From an uncultured Peptococcaceae bacterium (GTDB lineage Bacteria > Bacillota > Peptococcia > Peptococcales > Peptococcaceae), in contig USCP01000077.1 in assembly GCA_900553245.1 (NCBI GenBank), forward strand, positions 1 through 8,622: a stretch of DNA of 8,622 nt, in the 5' to 3' direction. The notes beneath the pieces were generated by a model. That model worked only from the letters and a program-made list of their open reading frames with translations. It did no database searches and was not told where the DNA came from. A program made the position numbers and the translations under genes. Shown here piece by piece: positions 1-6,977 of this stretch (positions are counted from its first letter, which is position 1; the number at the start of each line of letters is the position of its first letter).

Positions 1-841
1 GCACTTCCTTTTCTAAGGAAGGCTTGAGCAAACGCTTATAGCTGTCGCGGCAGGGTTCCTGTAACCGTTCTTGCCAAGCCATGCCTTTCTTGTAAAGGTG
101 CTTGTAGAGAATATAGACGGCCGCTTCTTCATCCGCTTCCAAGCTCACTGCCAATGCGCCTTCACGTTCGGCACGACCGATGGCGAGCACGCGATGGGCA
201 GCCATGTCGGACAAGCGCTCGCTGTAATCGAGGTAGTTGTCATAGGTGGCATCCGGCGTTTTGCCTGCCTTAGTATGAATCACGCCGTGCTTGGCAAGGT
301 CGTCACGCAGACGCTGTCGCACATCGGCATCATCGGCAAGGGCTTCTGCCATGATGTCGCAAGCACCGTTAATAGCCGCGTCGGCATCAGAAAGTTCGTC
401 ATTGGCTTGGGCGAGCTTTTGGGCATATGCCATGAGGGCGTCTGCCGATTCACCGGCACGCCAAGCCTCTGCCAACGGTGCAAGGCCGCGTTCTACGGCA
501 ACACTGGCGCGGGTTTTTCGTTTTGGTCGATAAGGACGATAGAGGTCGTCTAAGGCGGTCATTGAGTCTGCCACTTGAATTTTGGCTGATAGCGCCTCCG
601 TCAGCTTCCCCTGCTCATCAATCAAACGCAGCACATCGCTGCGGCGTTCCTCCAACTTACGGCTAGCCGCCAAGCGGTCTGCAAATTCACGCACCTGTTG
701 GTCATCGAGGTTACCGGTTTCATCCTTGCGGTAGCGCGCAATAAACGGCACCGTTGCACCGTCATCCAACAACGCGATGGTGTTGGCGACCTGCTCGGCA
801 CCAATGTGAAAATACGATTGTAATTGTTCTTCAATGGACAA
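1..841 (-). CDS. tex: Tex family S1 RNA-binding accessory protein, N-terminal part (runs off the left edge)
   Basis: Reading leftward from 841, one frame stays open for 280 codons to the window edge, with no stop. The protein matches the start of Tex (YhgF in E. coli), a cytoplasmic nucleic-acid-binding protein linked to transcription and stress tolerance. Hallmarks are LLDDGATVPFIARYRKDETG at about residues 24-43, LDDLYRPYRPKRKTR at about 93-107, and YKRLLKPSLEKE at the edge. The YqgF-like nuclease fold, helix-hairpin-helix and S1 domains would lie outside the window. I chose the TTG at 841 because AAGGAG (850-855) lies 8 bases upstream. An in-frame ATG at 859 adds six residues and has a weaker GAAGGA (866-871), but the predicted transcript would start at about 868 and lose most of that site. 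The gene is GC-rich and divergent from the glucosaminidase operon. Family assignment is very secure; the start is moderately sure. Confidence 0.93.
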   Translation of the reverse strand, partial: MSIEEQLQSYFHIGAEQVANTIALLDDGATVPFIARYRKDETGNLDDQQVREFADRLAASRKLEERRSDVLRLIDEQGKLTEALSAKIQVADSMTALDDLYRPYRPKRKTRASVAVERGLAPLAEAWRAGESADALMAYAQKLAQANDELSDADAAINGACDIMAEALADDADVRQRLRDDLAKHGVIHTKAGKTPDATYDNYLDYSERLSDMAAHRVLAIGRAEREGALAVSLEADEEAAVYILYKHLYKKGMAWQERLQEPCRDSYKRLLKPSLEKEV

Positions 842-874
842 ATGGATCGCTCCTTTCATGTCGAGTCCTTCACT

Positions 875-903
875 ATTTTATGCTAGGGACGGCCACACTG
901 CAA
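875..903 (-). promoter_or_regulatory. Putative sigma-A promoter for tex
   Basis: On the minus strand a TAAAAT -10 element (875-880) is preceded, after a 17-base spacer, by TTGCAG (898-903) as a weak -35. Transcription would begin near 868, just upstream of the AAGGAG that serves the TTG start at 841. The -10 is good and the -35 is poor, so the call is moderate. Confidence 0.45.
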
Positions 904-921
904 CACCCGAGGGGGGGCTGG

Positions 922-951
922 TTTACACAAATCACGAACTTATGCTATAAT
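922..951 (+). promoter_or_regulatory. Strong sigma-A promoter of the glucosaminidase-MFS-MFS-yfcE operon
   Basis: TTTACA (922-927, one mismatch to TTGACA) and a perfect TATAAT (946-951) are separated by 18 bases. The -10 carries the extended TGC element (943-945). Transcription should start near 958, giving a leader of about 25 bases that contains the ribosome binding site. It lies back to back with the tex promoter, and I see no clear operator between them. A run of seven G (911-917) just upstream is the only other feature. Confidence 0.75.
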
Positions 952-969
952 TAAGAGATTTCTCGAGAG

Positions 970-975
970 AGGAGG
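970..975 (+). promoter_or_regulatory. Ribosome binding site deciding the glucosaminidase start
   Basis: A perfect AGGAGG lies 7 bases before the GTG at 983 but only 1 base before the in-frame GTG at 977. The 983 codon is therefore the likely start. Confidence 0.75.
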
Positions 976-982
976 AGTGCGC

Positions 983-1837
983 GTGTCTCCACGCAAAAAG
1001 ACCAGCGCTCAGCAAAAAAAGCGCACGACTAAAAAATCTGCATCAACAATCCGTAGCGCCAAATCGTCTACGCCTAAAAAGCCTGCATCACAGGCCAATA
1101 AGCGCCATTCTTCATCGACCGTCAAGCCTTCCTCCAACAAGCCACGCCCAGTCGGCAAGGCGGGAAGCAAACGCAAAAAACAATCTGCCGATACGCTGAT
1201 GAACACCTTTGTTTTTGGCATTGTGGTATTTTTGGCCCTCTGCGCCATCAACCTCATCGGCACCACCGAGCAAATCGAAGAACCACCGACCCAAAGCGTG
1301 ACCTATCAAGTCGGTGACCCTAAAGATTTCTTTGACACCTTAGGTCCGATTGCCGCCGAATACAAGAGTTACGGTCTTTATCCGTCAGTGATGCTCGCTC
1401 AAGCTGCACTGGAAAGCCAATTTGGGGAGTCACAGCTTTCCTTTGATTATCACAACTACTTTGGCATCAAGGCTCACGGCCATCATCGCAGCGTACGCCT
1501 TTCCACCACGGAATATTATACCGATGAGCCAACCACCATCACCGACAGCTTCTGTGTCTACAACAGTCCAAAGGATTGCTTCAGAGACTATGCCGAGCTT
1601 TTAACGGAAAATGAAAATTACAGCGATGCCATCGGTGCGGCTTCACCGGCAATGGCAGCCCGCGCCCTACAAGAGGGGGGCTATGCCACTGATCCGGCTT
1701 ACGCCAGCAAATTGGTGCAGCTCATCAACGAGTATAATCTCACCCGTTTTGACCCAATGGAACGTCCGCGCCCGGACAAACAAGCCACCATGGCTACCCA
1801 CAACGACACTGACGTCACCGCAAAAAAAGGAGAATGA
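983..1837 (+). CDS. Membrane-anchored GH73 N-acetylglucosaminidase (peptidoglycan hydrolase)
   Basis: This 284-residue protein should cut glycan strands of peptidoglycan at the cell surface. Residues 1-70 form a cytoplasmic tail rich in Lys, Arg, Ser and Pro (22 Lys/Arg and almost no acidic residue). One membrane segment follows at about 72-93 (FVFGIVVFLALCAINLIG), giving an inside-to-outside signal anchor. The glucosaminidase (GH73) domain spans about 113-257. Its ALESQFGES motif holds the probable catalytic Glu at 144, followed by NYFGIKA and, near the end, GGYATDPAYASKLVQLI, all typical of the family. No LysM, SH3 or choline-binding repeats are seen, so the membrane anchor alone holds it at the wall. 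The GTG at 983 was preferred to the GTG at 977 on ribosome-binding-site spacing. It is the first gene of the operon, and its stop is 6 bases before the MFS gene. Confidence 0.9.
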   Translation: MSPRKKTSAQQKKRTTKKSASTIRSAKSSTPKKPASQANKRHSSSTVKPSSNKPRPVGKAGSKRKKQSADTLMNTFVFGIVVFLALCAINLIGTTEQIEEPPTQSVTYQVGDPKDFFDTLGPIAAEYKSYGLYPSVMLAQAALESQFGESQLSFDYHNYFGIKAHGHHRSVRLSTTEYYTDEPTTITDSFCVYNSPKDCFRDYAELLTENENYSDAIGAASPAMAARALQEGGYATDPAYASKLVQLINEYNLTRFDPMERPRPDKQATMATHNDTDVTAKKGE

Positions 1838-1843
1838 TGAAAC

Positions 1844-3013
1844 GTGACTCAGAAACTTTGGAGTCGTCCTTTTGCCATCATTATGGCCATTAACTTTATG
1901 TTATTTCTGAGCTTTAACATGCTCAATCCATCCCTTCCTATTTATTTTCAGGATATCGGCATCAGCGAAACCATGACAGGGGTCTGCATCAGCATCTTTA
2001 CCGTCGGCTCCATCATCGTGCGACCAATCGCCGGTGGCGTCCTCGACCGCTGGGGGCGTCGTGCCGTCTTTTTTGTCAGCATGCTGATTCTTATTGCAAT
2101 GACCTTTGCCTATTCCCTCTCCAGCGCCGTTCTTGCCATTCTACTTTTGCGTCTGGTTCACGGCTTCGACTGGGGCTTTGCCTCTACCGCCACTTCGACC
2201 ATGGCGACAGACATCATTCCACGCCAAAAGGTGGGCACCGGAATGGGCATCTTTGGTCTCTCCATGTCCTTGGCACTGGCCTTTGCACCGGCCCTCGCCG
2301 TAGAACTCATGGACAAAACCGGCTTTAACGGCATGATTCATGTGAGCACCGCCTTTGTCGCCGTGGCAACGGTGTTGGGGCTTTGCTATCCGTTTCATCG
2401 TGCCAATCACTCGCCGGCTGTAAAAAATGCCTCTTCAGGCAAGTCCGAGCTCTTTGAAAAAACCGCTGTGTTGCCGTCAATCATTATGGGATGCATCACC
2501 TTGACCATGTCGGCGATCTCCACCTATGTGCCCCTCTATGCCTTGAGCATGGGGATGGACAATGTCGGCTTTTTCTTCACCGTCTATGCCCTCGGGCTCA
2601 TCGTGGTTCGCGCCTTCATCGGCATTGTCGTTGACCGATTTGGGATTGTGGCAGCCACCATCCCATCCTTTGTGAGCATGCTTGCCGCGATGCTCCTCTT
2701 GGCCTTTGCCCAAAATCTCACCATGCTTCTCATCAGCGGATTCCTCTACGGCGCCGGTTACGGCGGAGCACAGACCACCATGCAAAGCTTGGCGGTAATG
2801 AACGCGCCACAAGAACACTTCGGCGCTGCCAACGGCACCTTCTTCATTGGCTTTGACCTGGGGATTGGCTTTGGCGCACTCCTAGCCGGGGTACTCAGCG
2901 ACCACTTTGGCTTTGCACCGATGTATCTCATGCTCAGTACCTTCATCATTCTAGCTATTTTGTTGGTATTAAAATTCCGCCCACATAAAAAAAGTTATTT
3001 AACCACCTCTTGA
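1844..3013 (+). CDS. MFS permease, first tandem copy
   Basis: A 389-residue, very hydrophobic protein with the two-halves layout of a 12-helix major facilitator permease of the drug/metabolite efflux kind (COG2814-like). MFS motif A lies in the helix 2-3 loop (RPIAGGVLDRWGRR, about 60-73), with a weaker copy in the second half (VVDRFG, about 262-267). HGFDWGFAS at about 106-114 is the helix 4 region, and a hydrophilic central loop covers about 184-206. GGAQTTMQSLAV (307-318) and FGAANGTFFIGFD (326-338) are shared with the next gene. The GTG start at 1844 is fixed by an in-frame TGA at 1838-1840, and AGGAG (1828-1832) lies 11 bases upstream, inside the previous gene. The substrate cannot be told; efflux of a toxin or small metabolite is a family-level guess. 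Confidence 0.88.
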   Translation: MTQKLWSRPFAIIMAINFMLFLSFNMLNPSLPIYFQDIGISETMTGVCISIFTVGSIIVRPIAGGVLDRWGRRAVFFVSMLILIAMTFAYSLSSAVLAILLLRLVHGFDWGFASTATSTMATDIIPRQKVGTGMGIFGLSMSLALAFAPALAVELMDKTGFNGMIHVSTAFVAVATVLGLCYPFHRANHSPAVKNASSGKSELFEKTAVLPSIIMGCITLTMSAISTYVPLYALSMGMDNVGFFFTVYALGLIVVRAFIGIVVDRFGIVAATIPSFVSMLAAMLLLAFAQNLTMLLISGFLYGAGYGGAQTTMQSLAVMNAPQEHFGAANGTFFIGFDLGIGFGALLAGVLSDHFGFAPMYLMLSTFIILAILLVLKFRPHKKSYLTTS

Positions 3014-3054
3014 ATCATACTCCTACAATAACAACTCAAAAGAAGGTTTTATAA

Positions 3055-4227
3055 ATGTTAAGTCAAAAACTTTGGACAAAGTCCTTTATTATGATTCTCA
3101 CAATTAACTTTCTTCTATTCCTTAGTTTGAATATCGTCCCACGCGCCTTACCAATCTATTTTCAAAATATCGGTTTCAGCCAAACCCTTACCGGCATCGC
3201 CCTCAGCACTTACACCTTAGATTCATTCCTTGTTCGTCCAATTGCCGGCGTAGCATTAGATCGTTTTGGACGCCGAGCGATTTTCTTCATTACCACTTCA
3301 CTTCTTATTATCCTGTGTATTGCACATACATGGAGCACCTCTATAGTTTTCCTTTTACTACTGCGTTTTCTCTATGGCATTGATTGGGGATTTGCCTCTA
3401 CAACCACCTCAACCATTGCAACAGACTGCATTCCACGTCATATGGTGGGACGTGGGATGGGCATGTTCGGAGTTTCCATTTCTTTAGCACCTGCTTTTGC
3501 ACCGGTACTTGCCATTGAGCTCATGAATCGTTACGAATTTTCCGGAATGATTTATGTCACCACCTTCGTATTAATAATCGCTCTCGTACTCGGACTGTTC
3601 TTTCCATTTAATACACAACCCCATCAAAAGTCAACAAAAATTAAAAACAAACCAAAAGAAAAAGATAAAATACTTGAACGAACAGCTATCTTACCGGCAA
3701 TAACCATAGGATTGGCCACGCTCACCATGGGACCTGTCACGACCTATGTTCCCCTCTATGCTATTACCATGGGTATGGAAAATGCGGGTTATTTCTTTAC
3801 CATCTTTGCCATTGGTATTATCATTGTTCGTGCCACAATCGGTCCTATCATGGATCGCTGGGGATTTGTTGCAACCAGTGTTCCTTCCTTCATTTTAATG
3901 TTTGTCGCTATGATTATATTGGGAATGGCACAAAACCTTCCTCAATTACTCCTTAGTGGCTTTCTATATGGCATGGGAAACGGTGGTGCACAAACCACCA
4001 TACAAAGTCTTGCTGTTACAAATGTATCTCGCGAACGTTTCGGCGCTGCTAACGGAACCTTCTTCATCGGTTTTGACGTCGGCATCGGTCTCGGCGGGCT
4101 ATTAGGAGGTCTATTCACTGACCTTTTAGGATTCTCAGCCATGTACCTCATCATGAGCATACCAATACTCATCGCCATTTTCCTCATGTTAAAATACCGA
4201 CCTAAAAATATTAGCACCACCTGTTAA
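3055..4227 (+). CDS. MFS permease, second tandem copy, AT-rich
   Basis: A 390-residue 12-helix permease and close paralogue of the preceding gene: 44 of 76 aligned N-terminal residues are identical, and alignment runs to the C terminus without large gaps. It keeps motif A (RPIAGVALDRFGRR, about 61-74), YGIDWGFAS, GGAQTTIQSLAV and FGAANGTFFIGFD. The central loop (about 186-206) differs most, being Lys-rich (STKIKNKPKEKDK) where copy one is Ser/Ala-rich. The ATG has AGAAGG (3041-3046) 8 bases upstream. Composition is odd: matching 60-base samples give 47% and 40% GC against 53% and 55% in copy one, and the linker region (3601-3660) drops to 27%. No terminator or clear promoter lies in the 41-base gap, so it is probably co-transcribed. 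Substrate unknown. Confidence 0.88.
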   Translation: MLSQKLWTKSFIMILTINFLLFLSLNIVPRALPIYFQNIGFSQTLTGIALSTYTLDSFLVRPIAGVALDRFGRRAIFFITTSLLIILCIAHTWSTSIVFLLLLRFLYGIDWGFASTTTSTIATDCIPRHMVGRGMGMFGVSISLAPAFAPVLAIELMNRYEFSGMIYVTTFVLIIALVLGLFFPFNTQPHQKSTKIKNKPKEKDKILERTAILPAITIGLATLTMGPVTTYVPLYAITMGMENAGYFFTIFAIGIIIVRATIGPIMDRWGFVATSVPSFILMFVAMIILGMAQNLPQLLLSGFLYGMGNGGAQTTIQSLAVTNVSRERFGAANGTFFIGFDVGIGLGGLLGGLFTDLLGFSAMYLIMSIPILIAIFLMLKYRPKNISTTC

Positions 4228-4243
4228 GAAAGGACACCCGTCT

Positions 4244-4792
4244 ATGAAATACCTGATCGCATCCGACATCCACGGCAGCGCCGCTTCTACCCGCGCCCTT
4301 CTCGAACGCTTTCAAGCGGAAAAAGCCGACATCCTCGTATTGCTTGGTGACATTCTCTACCACGGACCACGTAACGACCTGCCTGACACCTATGCACCAA
4401 AGGAAGTGGCAGCCCTTCTAAACGACATGGCCGATCAAATTCTCTGCGTGCGCGGCAACTGTGAAGCCGAAGTCGACCAAATGATGCTCGACTTCCCTTG
4501 CTTGGCAGACTACGCCTACCTCTACATCGTAGGCACCCCAATCTACATGACCCACGGCCATCACTTTAACGACCAAAACCTGCCAAAAATTGCCAACCCA
4601 CGCACCATTCTTCTCCACGGTCATACCCACGTGCCGGTGAACCTCAAACACGACACCCACCGCACCATGAACCCAGGCTCCACCACCATTCCAAAACAAA
4701 ACAGCCCCCAAAGCTACATGCTCATCGACGGCACCCATATCTACTGGAAACGCCTCGAAAACGGCAGCATCTATATGGAAGATGTGCTTTAA
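4244..4792 (+). CDS. yfcE: YfcE-type metallophosphoesterase (phosphodiesterase)
   Basis: A 182-residue, one-domain cytoplasmic calcineurin-like phosphoesterase of the YfcE/MJ0936 group, usual length for the family. The two-metal site is complete: Asp8 and His10 (SDIHG), Asp36 (LLGDILYHGPRN), Asn72 (RGNCE), the histidine motif THGH at 103-106, and His127 and His129 (LHGHTHVP). GDILYHGPRN and MNPGST are group signatures. E. coli YfcE hydrolyses phosphodiesters such as bis-p-nitrophenyl phosphate in vitro with Mn2+; its physiological substrate is uncertain. AAGGA (4229-4233) directly follows the stop of the second MFS gene and lies 10 bases before this ATG, so it looks translationally linked to the operon. 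It returns to the GC-rich codon use of the first operon genes. The symbol is by family similarity, not proven orthology. Confidence 0.92.
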   Translation: MKYLIASDIHGSAASTRALLERFQAEKADILVLLGDILYHGPRNDLPDTYAPKEVAALLNDMADQILCVRGNCEAEVDQMMLDFPCLADYAYLYIVGTPIYMTHGHHFNDQNLPKIANPRTILLHGHTHVPVNLKHDTHRTMNPGSTTIPKQNSPQSYMLIDGTHIYWKRLENGSIYMEDVL

Positions 4793-4798
4793 AACACA

Positions 4799-4844
4799 AA
4801 AAAGCTATAATCCAAACGAAAATTCATTTGGACTATAGCTTTTT
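4799..4844. terminator. Bidirectional intrinsic terminator between convergent genes
   Basis: Arms 4799-4816 and 4827-4844 pair over 18 positions around a 10-base loop, with AAAAAGCTATA pairing to TATAGCTTTTT. Read rightward the stem has one A·C mismatch (4810/4833). Read leftward the same position is a G·U pair, so the stem is unbroken. Each direction ends in a T run. It lies 6 bases after the yfcE stop and 27 bases after the stop of the leftward phosphohydrolase, and serves both. Confidence 0.88.
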
Positions 4845-4871
4845 ATATTACAACAAAATTATCAAATTTAA

Positions 4872-6902
4872 TTATTCATCCAAATCCAAGATTTGATATA
4901 CCGGTGCTCCTTCGCATTGTGCAGGCATTCTTACGCCAAGAATAGTTGCCAATGTAGGTGCAACGTCAACTTGACGAATAACACGTTCAGTCTTGAAATT
5001 GTGCTTAACGCCACGACCAGCAATCATAAAGAGAGGGGATTCGGATGTACCTGCTTCACCTTGATAAGTAGAAAGAGAATCACCATGAACACGGTTAAAC
5101 CCTTCACTCAAAAAGTATACAATATCACCGCAACCTTCACCCTTTAAGCCAATAAGTGCAGCATCTTGTGCACGCAATGCCAACGCTACACAACGCTTGC
5201 CATTATAACGATAGTTGTACAAATCACTGATAATTTGTTCTTCAAGTTCATACTTATCTTCAGGATCTACAATACCGGTTTCATATTTGCCTTTAAGATT
5301 GATGTAGATATAATTACCACGTGGTGCAATTGCCTTGGTATGTTCCCAATCAATTTCGCGTAATGGTTCGCCGTTCTCATCCTTCTTAAGCGCAGTGTAA
5401 CCCATTTCTACCATAGCTCTGGTATTAACACCAAATGGATCGCCCAATGCAGGTGGCATATCTTCACGAGCATCTACCAAACCGTGGTCAGAAGTAACTA
5501 CAACCGTCCAACCTTCATCAATCAAATGAAGGAATTGACCAATATAATCATCAGTATCTACATAGCAACGTTCCATGATTGCCATAAAATCATCGGGATT
5601 GTTATCAAATTCTTCACGATATGTTGCACGTTCCCAATAAACATGACCGAAGCAGTCCACATTATGGAAATGCGAGAATACTACATCATAATCATGAGTC
5701 TTAATAAGATGATTAATACAATCTGCTTGCCATTGTCCATAAGTATGCCAAAGTGGTGCCGCAATCTTATTACCAATACGAGGTGTTGCCCCAACTGTCA
5801 AGCATACAGAAGGAATTTCACCAATTGCTTCATGTAATTCATGATAAAGAGATTTTGGATGGAACAAATCATCACAGCCAATTTTGTTGGCATTCCCAAC
5901 GTAAACAAGAACTTCAGTCCCCTTAGGATCCACATCTACCATCACAAATTGACGGCTTACCGGAATCTTTTCTCCATCACGTGTCAAGGAATCGATAACG
6001 CCACTATGCACAGAGTCATCTTCCATTACAACCATCGGAGTTTCTTCACGTTTGCTCTTATAAACTTCTACACGACCATAATCGCCATTTTCTTTCTTTA
6101 AGAGCAAAGCAGGTCGACGTTCTTTCCCATAATTAACAGGAATAGAAAATTCTTTTGCATCTTCCGGAATATCATGCTTCCAGTTTTTCGCCGGTTTCAA
6201 TGCAACCTTTGTTTGTTTTTCACTATTTACACGTTGTGCACCGGCTTTTTCACCTTCATATTCAGAAAGCAAAATCGCATGAAGCTCACTAGCCCCCATG
6301 GTATCCATCGCATTACCGACTTTACCATCATTTTCATCCGCAACTTCAACGTCAGAAATAATGCAACCGGTACCATCGCTATGATCTTCTTCTTCATGAA
6401 GGAGTTCAGTTTCAACAGATTCACCGGCATAAACCAGTTCTTCCCATTCAAGACTACCAACAACTAAGTTAACATTAGTAGGTTGAGTCCCTTCAACAAC
6501 AGAAAGATTAGGGCTGTCAGAGGTTGGAGGCCAGCTGGAACCAGGCCAGTGCCATACAAGAGTATTTAAACCAGCTTCAGAGGTAACATTCCAAAGTGGT
6601 TCAGATTTACAATTTCTAGAATCCAATGAATAAACTAAAGTATCCAATTTAGTTGGATGCTGATTCCAGAAACATGTGATACCGTGAGTCCCAGGATATG
6701 AACCTGTTGCCAAAGTTGTCCATTGTGGAGGAGTAATGGTTGGAAGTGCACCAAGCATTACTAAATCTTCACGTGCAGATCCTTGTTCCAAAAGTTTCTT
6801 TACATTTGGCATTTTACCTTCATCAAGGAATTTTTTGCACAAACGTGCATCCATACCATCTACACCAACAATCATGAATTTACCTTTAGGTTGTGTCTTC
6901 AT
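4872..6902 (-). CDS. Alkaline-phosphatase-superfamily phosphohydrolase/phosphodiesterase (COG3379-like)
   Basis: A 676-residue protein of the type I phosphodiesterase/nucleotide pyrophosphatase branch. All expected metal and nucleophile positions are visible: Asp15 (VGVDGMD), probable nucleophile Thr57 (PTITPPQWTTLATG), Asp416 and His420 (NVDCFGH), Asp472 and His473 (TSDHGL), and His606 (RVHGDS). Between the two halves of the active site, about residues 150-355 form a long insertion rich in acidic and charged residues with no recognised motif. The AlkP fold resumes near 365. No signal peptide or membrane segment is seen, so it acts in the cytoplasm. The ATG at 6902 has a perfect AGGAGG (6911-6916) 8 bases upstream. 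An in-frame TTG at 6923 would place that site inside the gene and was rejected. It lies 75 bases downstream of the transporter gene with no terminator between, probably one operon. The substrate is unknown: a phospho- or sulfo-ester, or a phosphomutase-type reaction, are all possible. Confidence 0.85.
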   Translation of the reverse strand: MKTQPKGKFMIVGVDGMDARLCKKFLDEGKMPNVKKLLEQGSAREDLVMLGALPTITPPQWTTLATGSYPGTHGITCFWNQHPTKLDTLVYSLDSRNCKSEPLWNVTSEAGLNTLVWHWPGSSWPPTSDSPNLSVVEGTQPTNVNLVVGSLEWEELVYAGESVETELLHEEEDHSDGTGCIISDVEVADENDGKVGNAMDTMGASELHAILLSEYEGEKAGAQRVNSEKQTKVALKPAKNWKHDIPEDAKEFSIPVNYGKERRPALLLKKENGDYGRVEVYKSKREETPMVVMEDDSVHSGVIDSLTRDGEKIPVSRQFVMVDVDPKGTEVLVYVGNANKIGCDDLFHPKSLYHELHEAIGEIPSVCLTVGATPRIGNKIAAPLWHTYGQWQADCINHLIKTHDYDVVFSHFHNVDCFGHVYWERATYREEFDNNPDDFMAIMERCYVDTDDYIGQFLHLIDEGWTVVVTSDHGLVDAREDMPPALGDPFGVNTRAMVEMGYTALKKDENGEPLREIDWEHTKAIAPRGNYIYINLKGKYETGIVDPEDKYELEEQIISDLYNYRYNGKRCVALALRAQDAALIGLKGEGCGDIVYFLSEGFNRVHGDSLSTYQGEAGTSESPLFMIAGRGVKHNFKTERVIRQVDVAPTLATILGVRMPAQCEGAPVYQILDLDE

Positions 6903-6910
6903 TTTAAGTT

Positions 6911-6916
6911 CCTCCT
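6911..6916 (-). promoter_or_regulatory. Ribosome binding site deciding the phosphohydrolase start
   Basis: A perfect AGGAGG on the minus strand, 8 bases before the ATG at 6902. It overlaps codons of the longer TTG-initiated reading from 6923, which argues against that start. Confidence 0.8.
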
Positions 6917-6977
6917 TAATCAATCTTTCTACGTTATTCTAAATCGCTGACTTTAACTTTTTCTTTCATTCAAAATT

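Noticed and set aside
71..553. 160-codon rightward open frame opposite tex
   Set aside because: It lies antisense to the continuous Tex reading frame, whose protein is clearly recognisable; the rightward product has no sensible family features and no ribosome binding site.
961..968. TCTCGAGA palindrome in the glucosaminidase leader
   Set aside because: Only 8 bases, downstream of the promoter and next to the ribosome binding site; chance is a sufficient explanation.
1834..1839. ATG codons overlapping the glucosaminidase stop as possible start of the first MFS gene
   Set aside because: They are in another frame; an in-frame TGA at 1838-1840 leaves the GTG at 1844 as the usable start.
5484..6467. 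Several rightward open frames (about 86-117 codons) opposite the phosphohydrolase
   Set aside because: They are shadows of the well-supported minus-strand gene, which keeps all catalytic motifs in one frame; no ribosome binding sites precede them.
6902..6923. Longer phosphohydrolase with a TTG start at 6923
   Set aside because: The only good AGGAGG lies inside this extension and is ideally placed for the ATG at 6902.
6903..6977. Possible terminator or promoter between the transporter and phosphohydrolase genes
   Set aside because: I found no stable hairpin followed by a T run and no convincing -35/-10 pair in these 75 bases.
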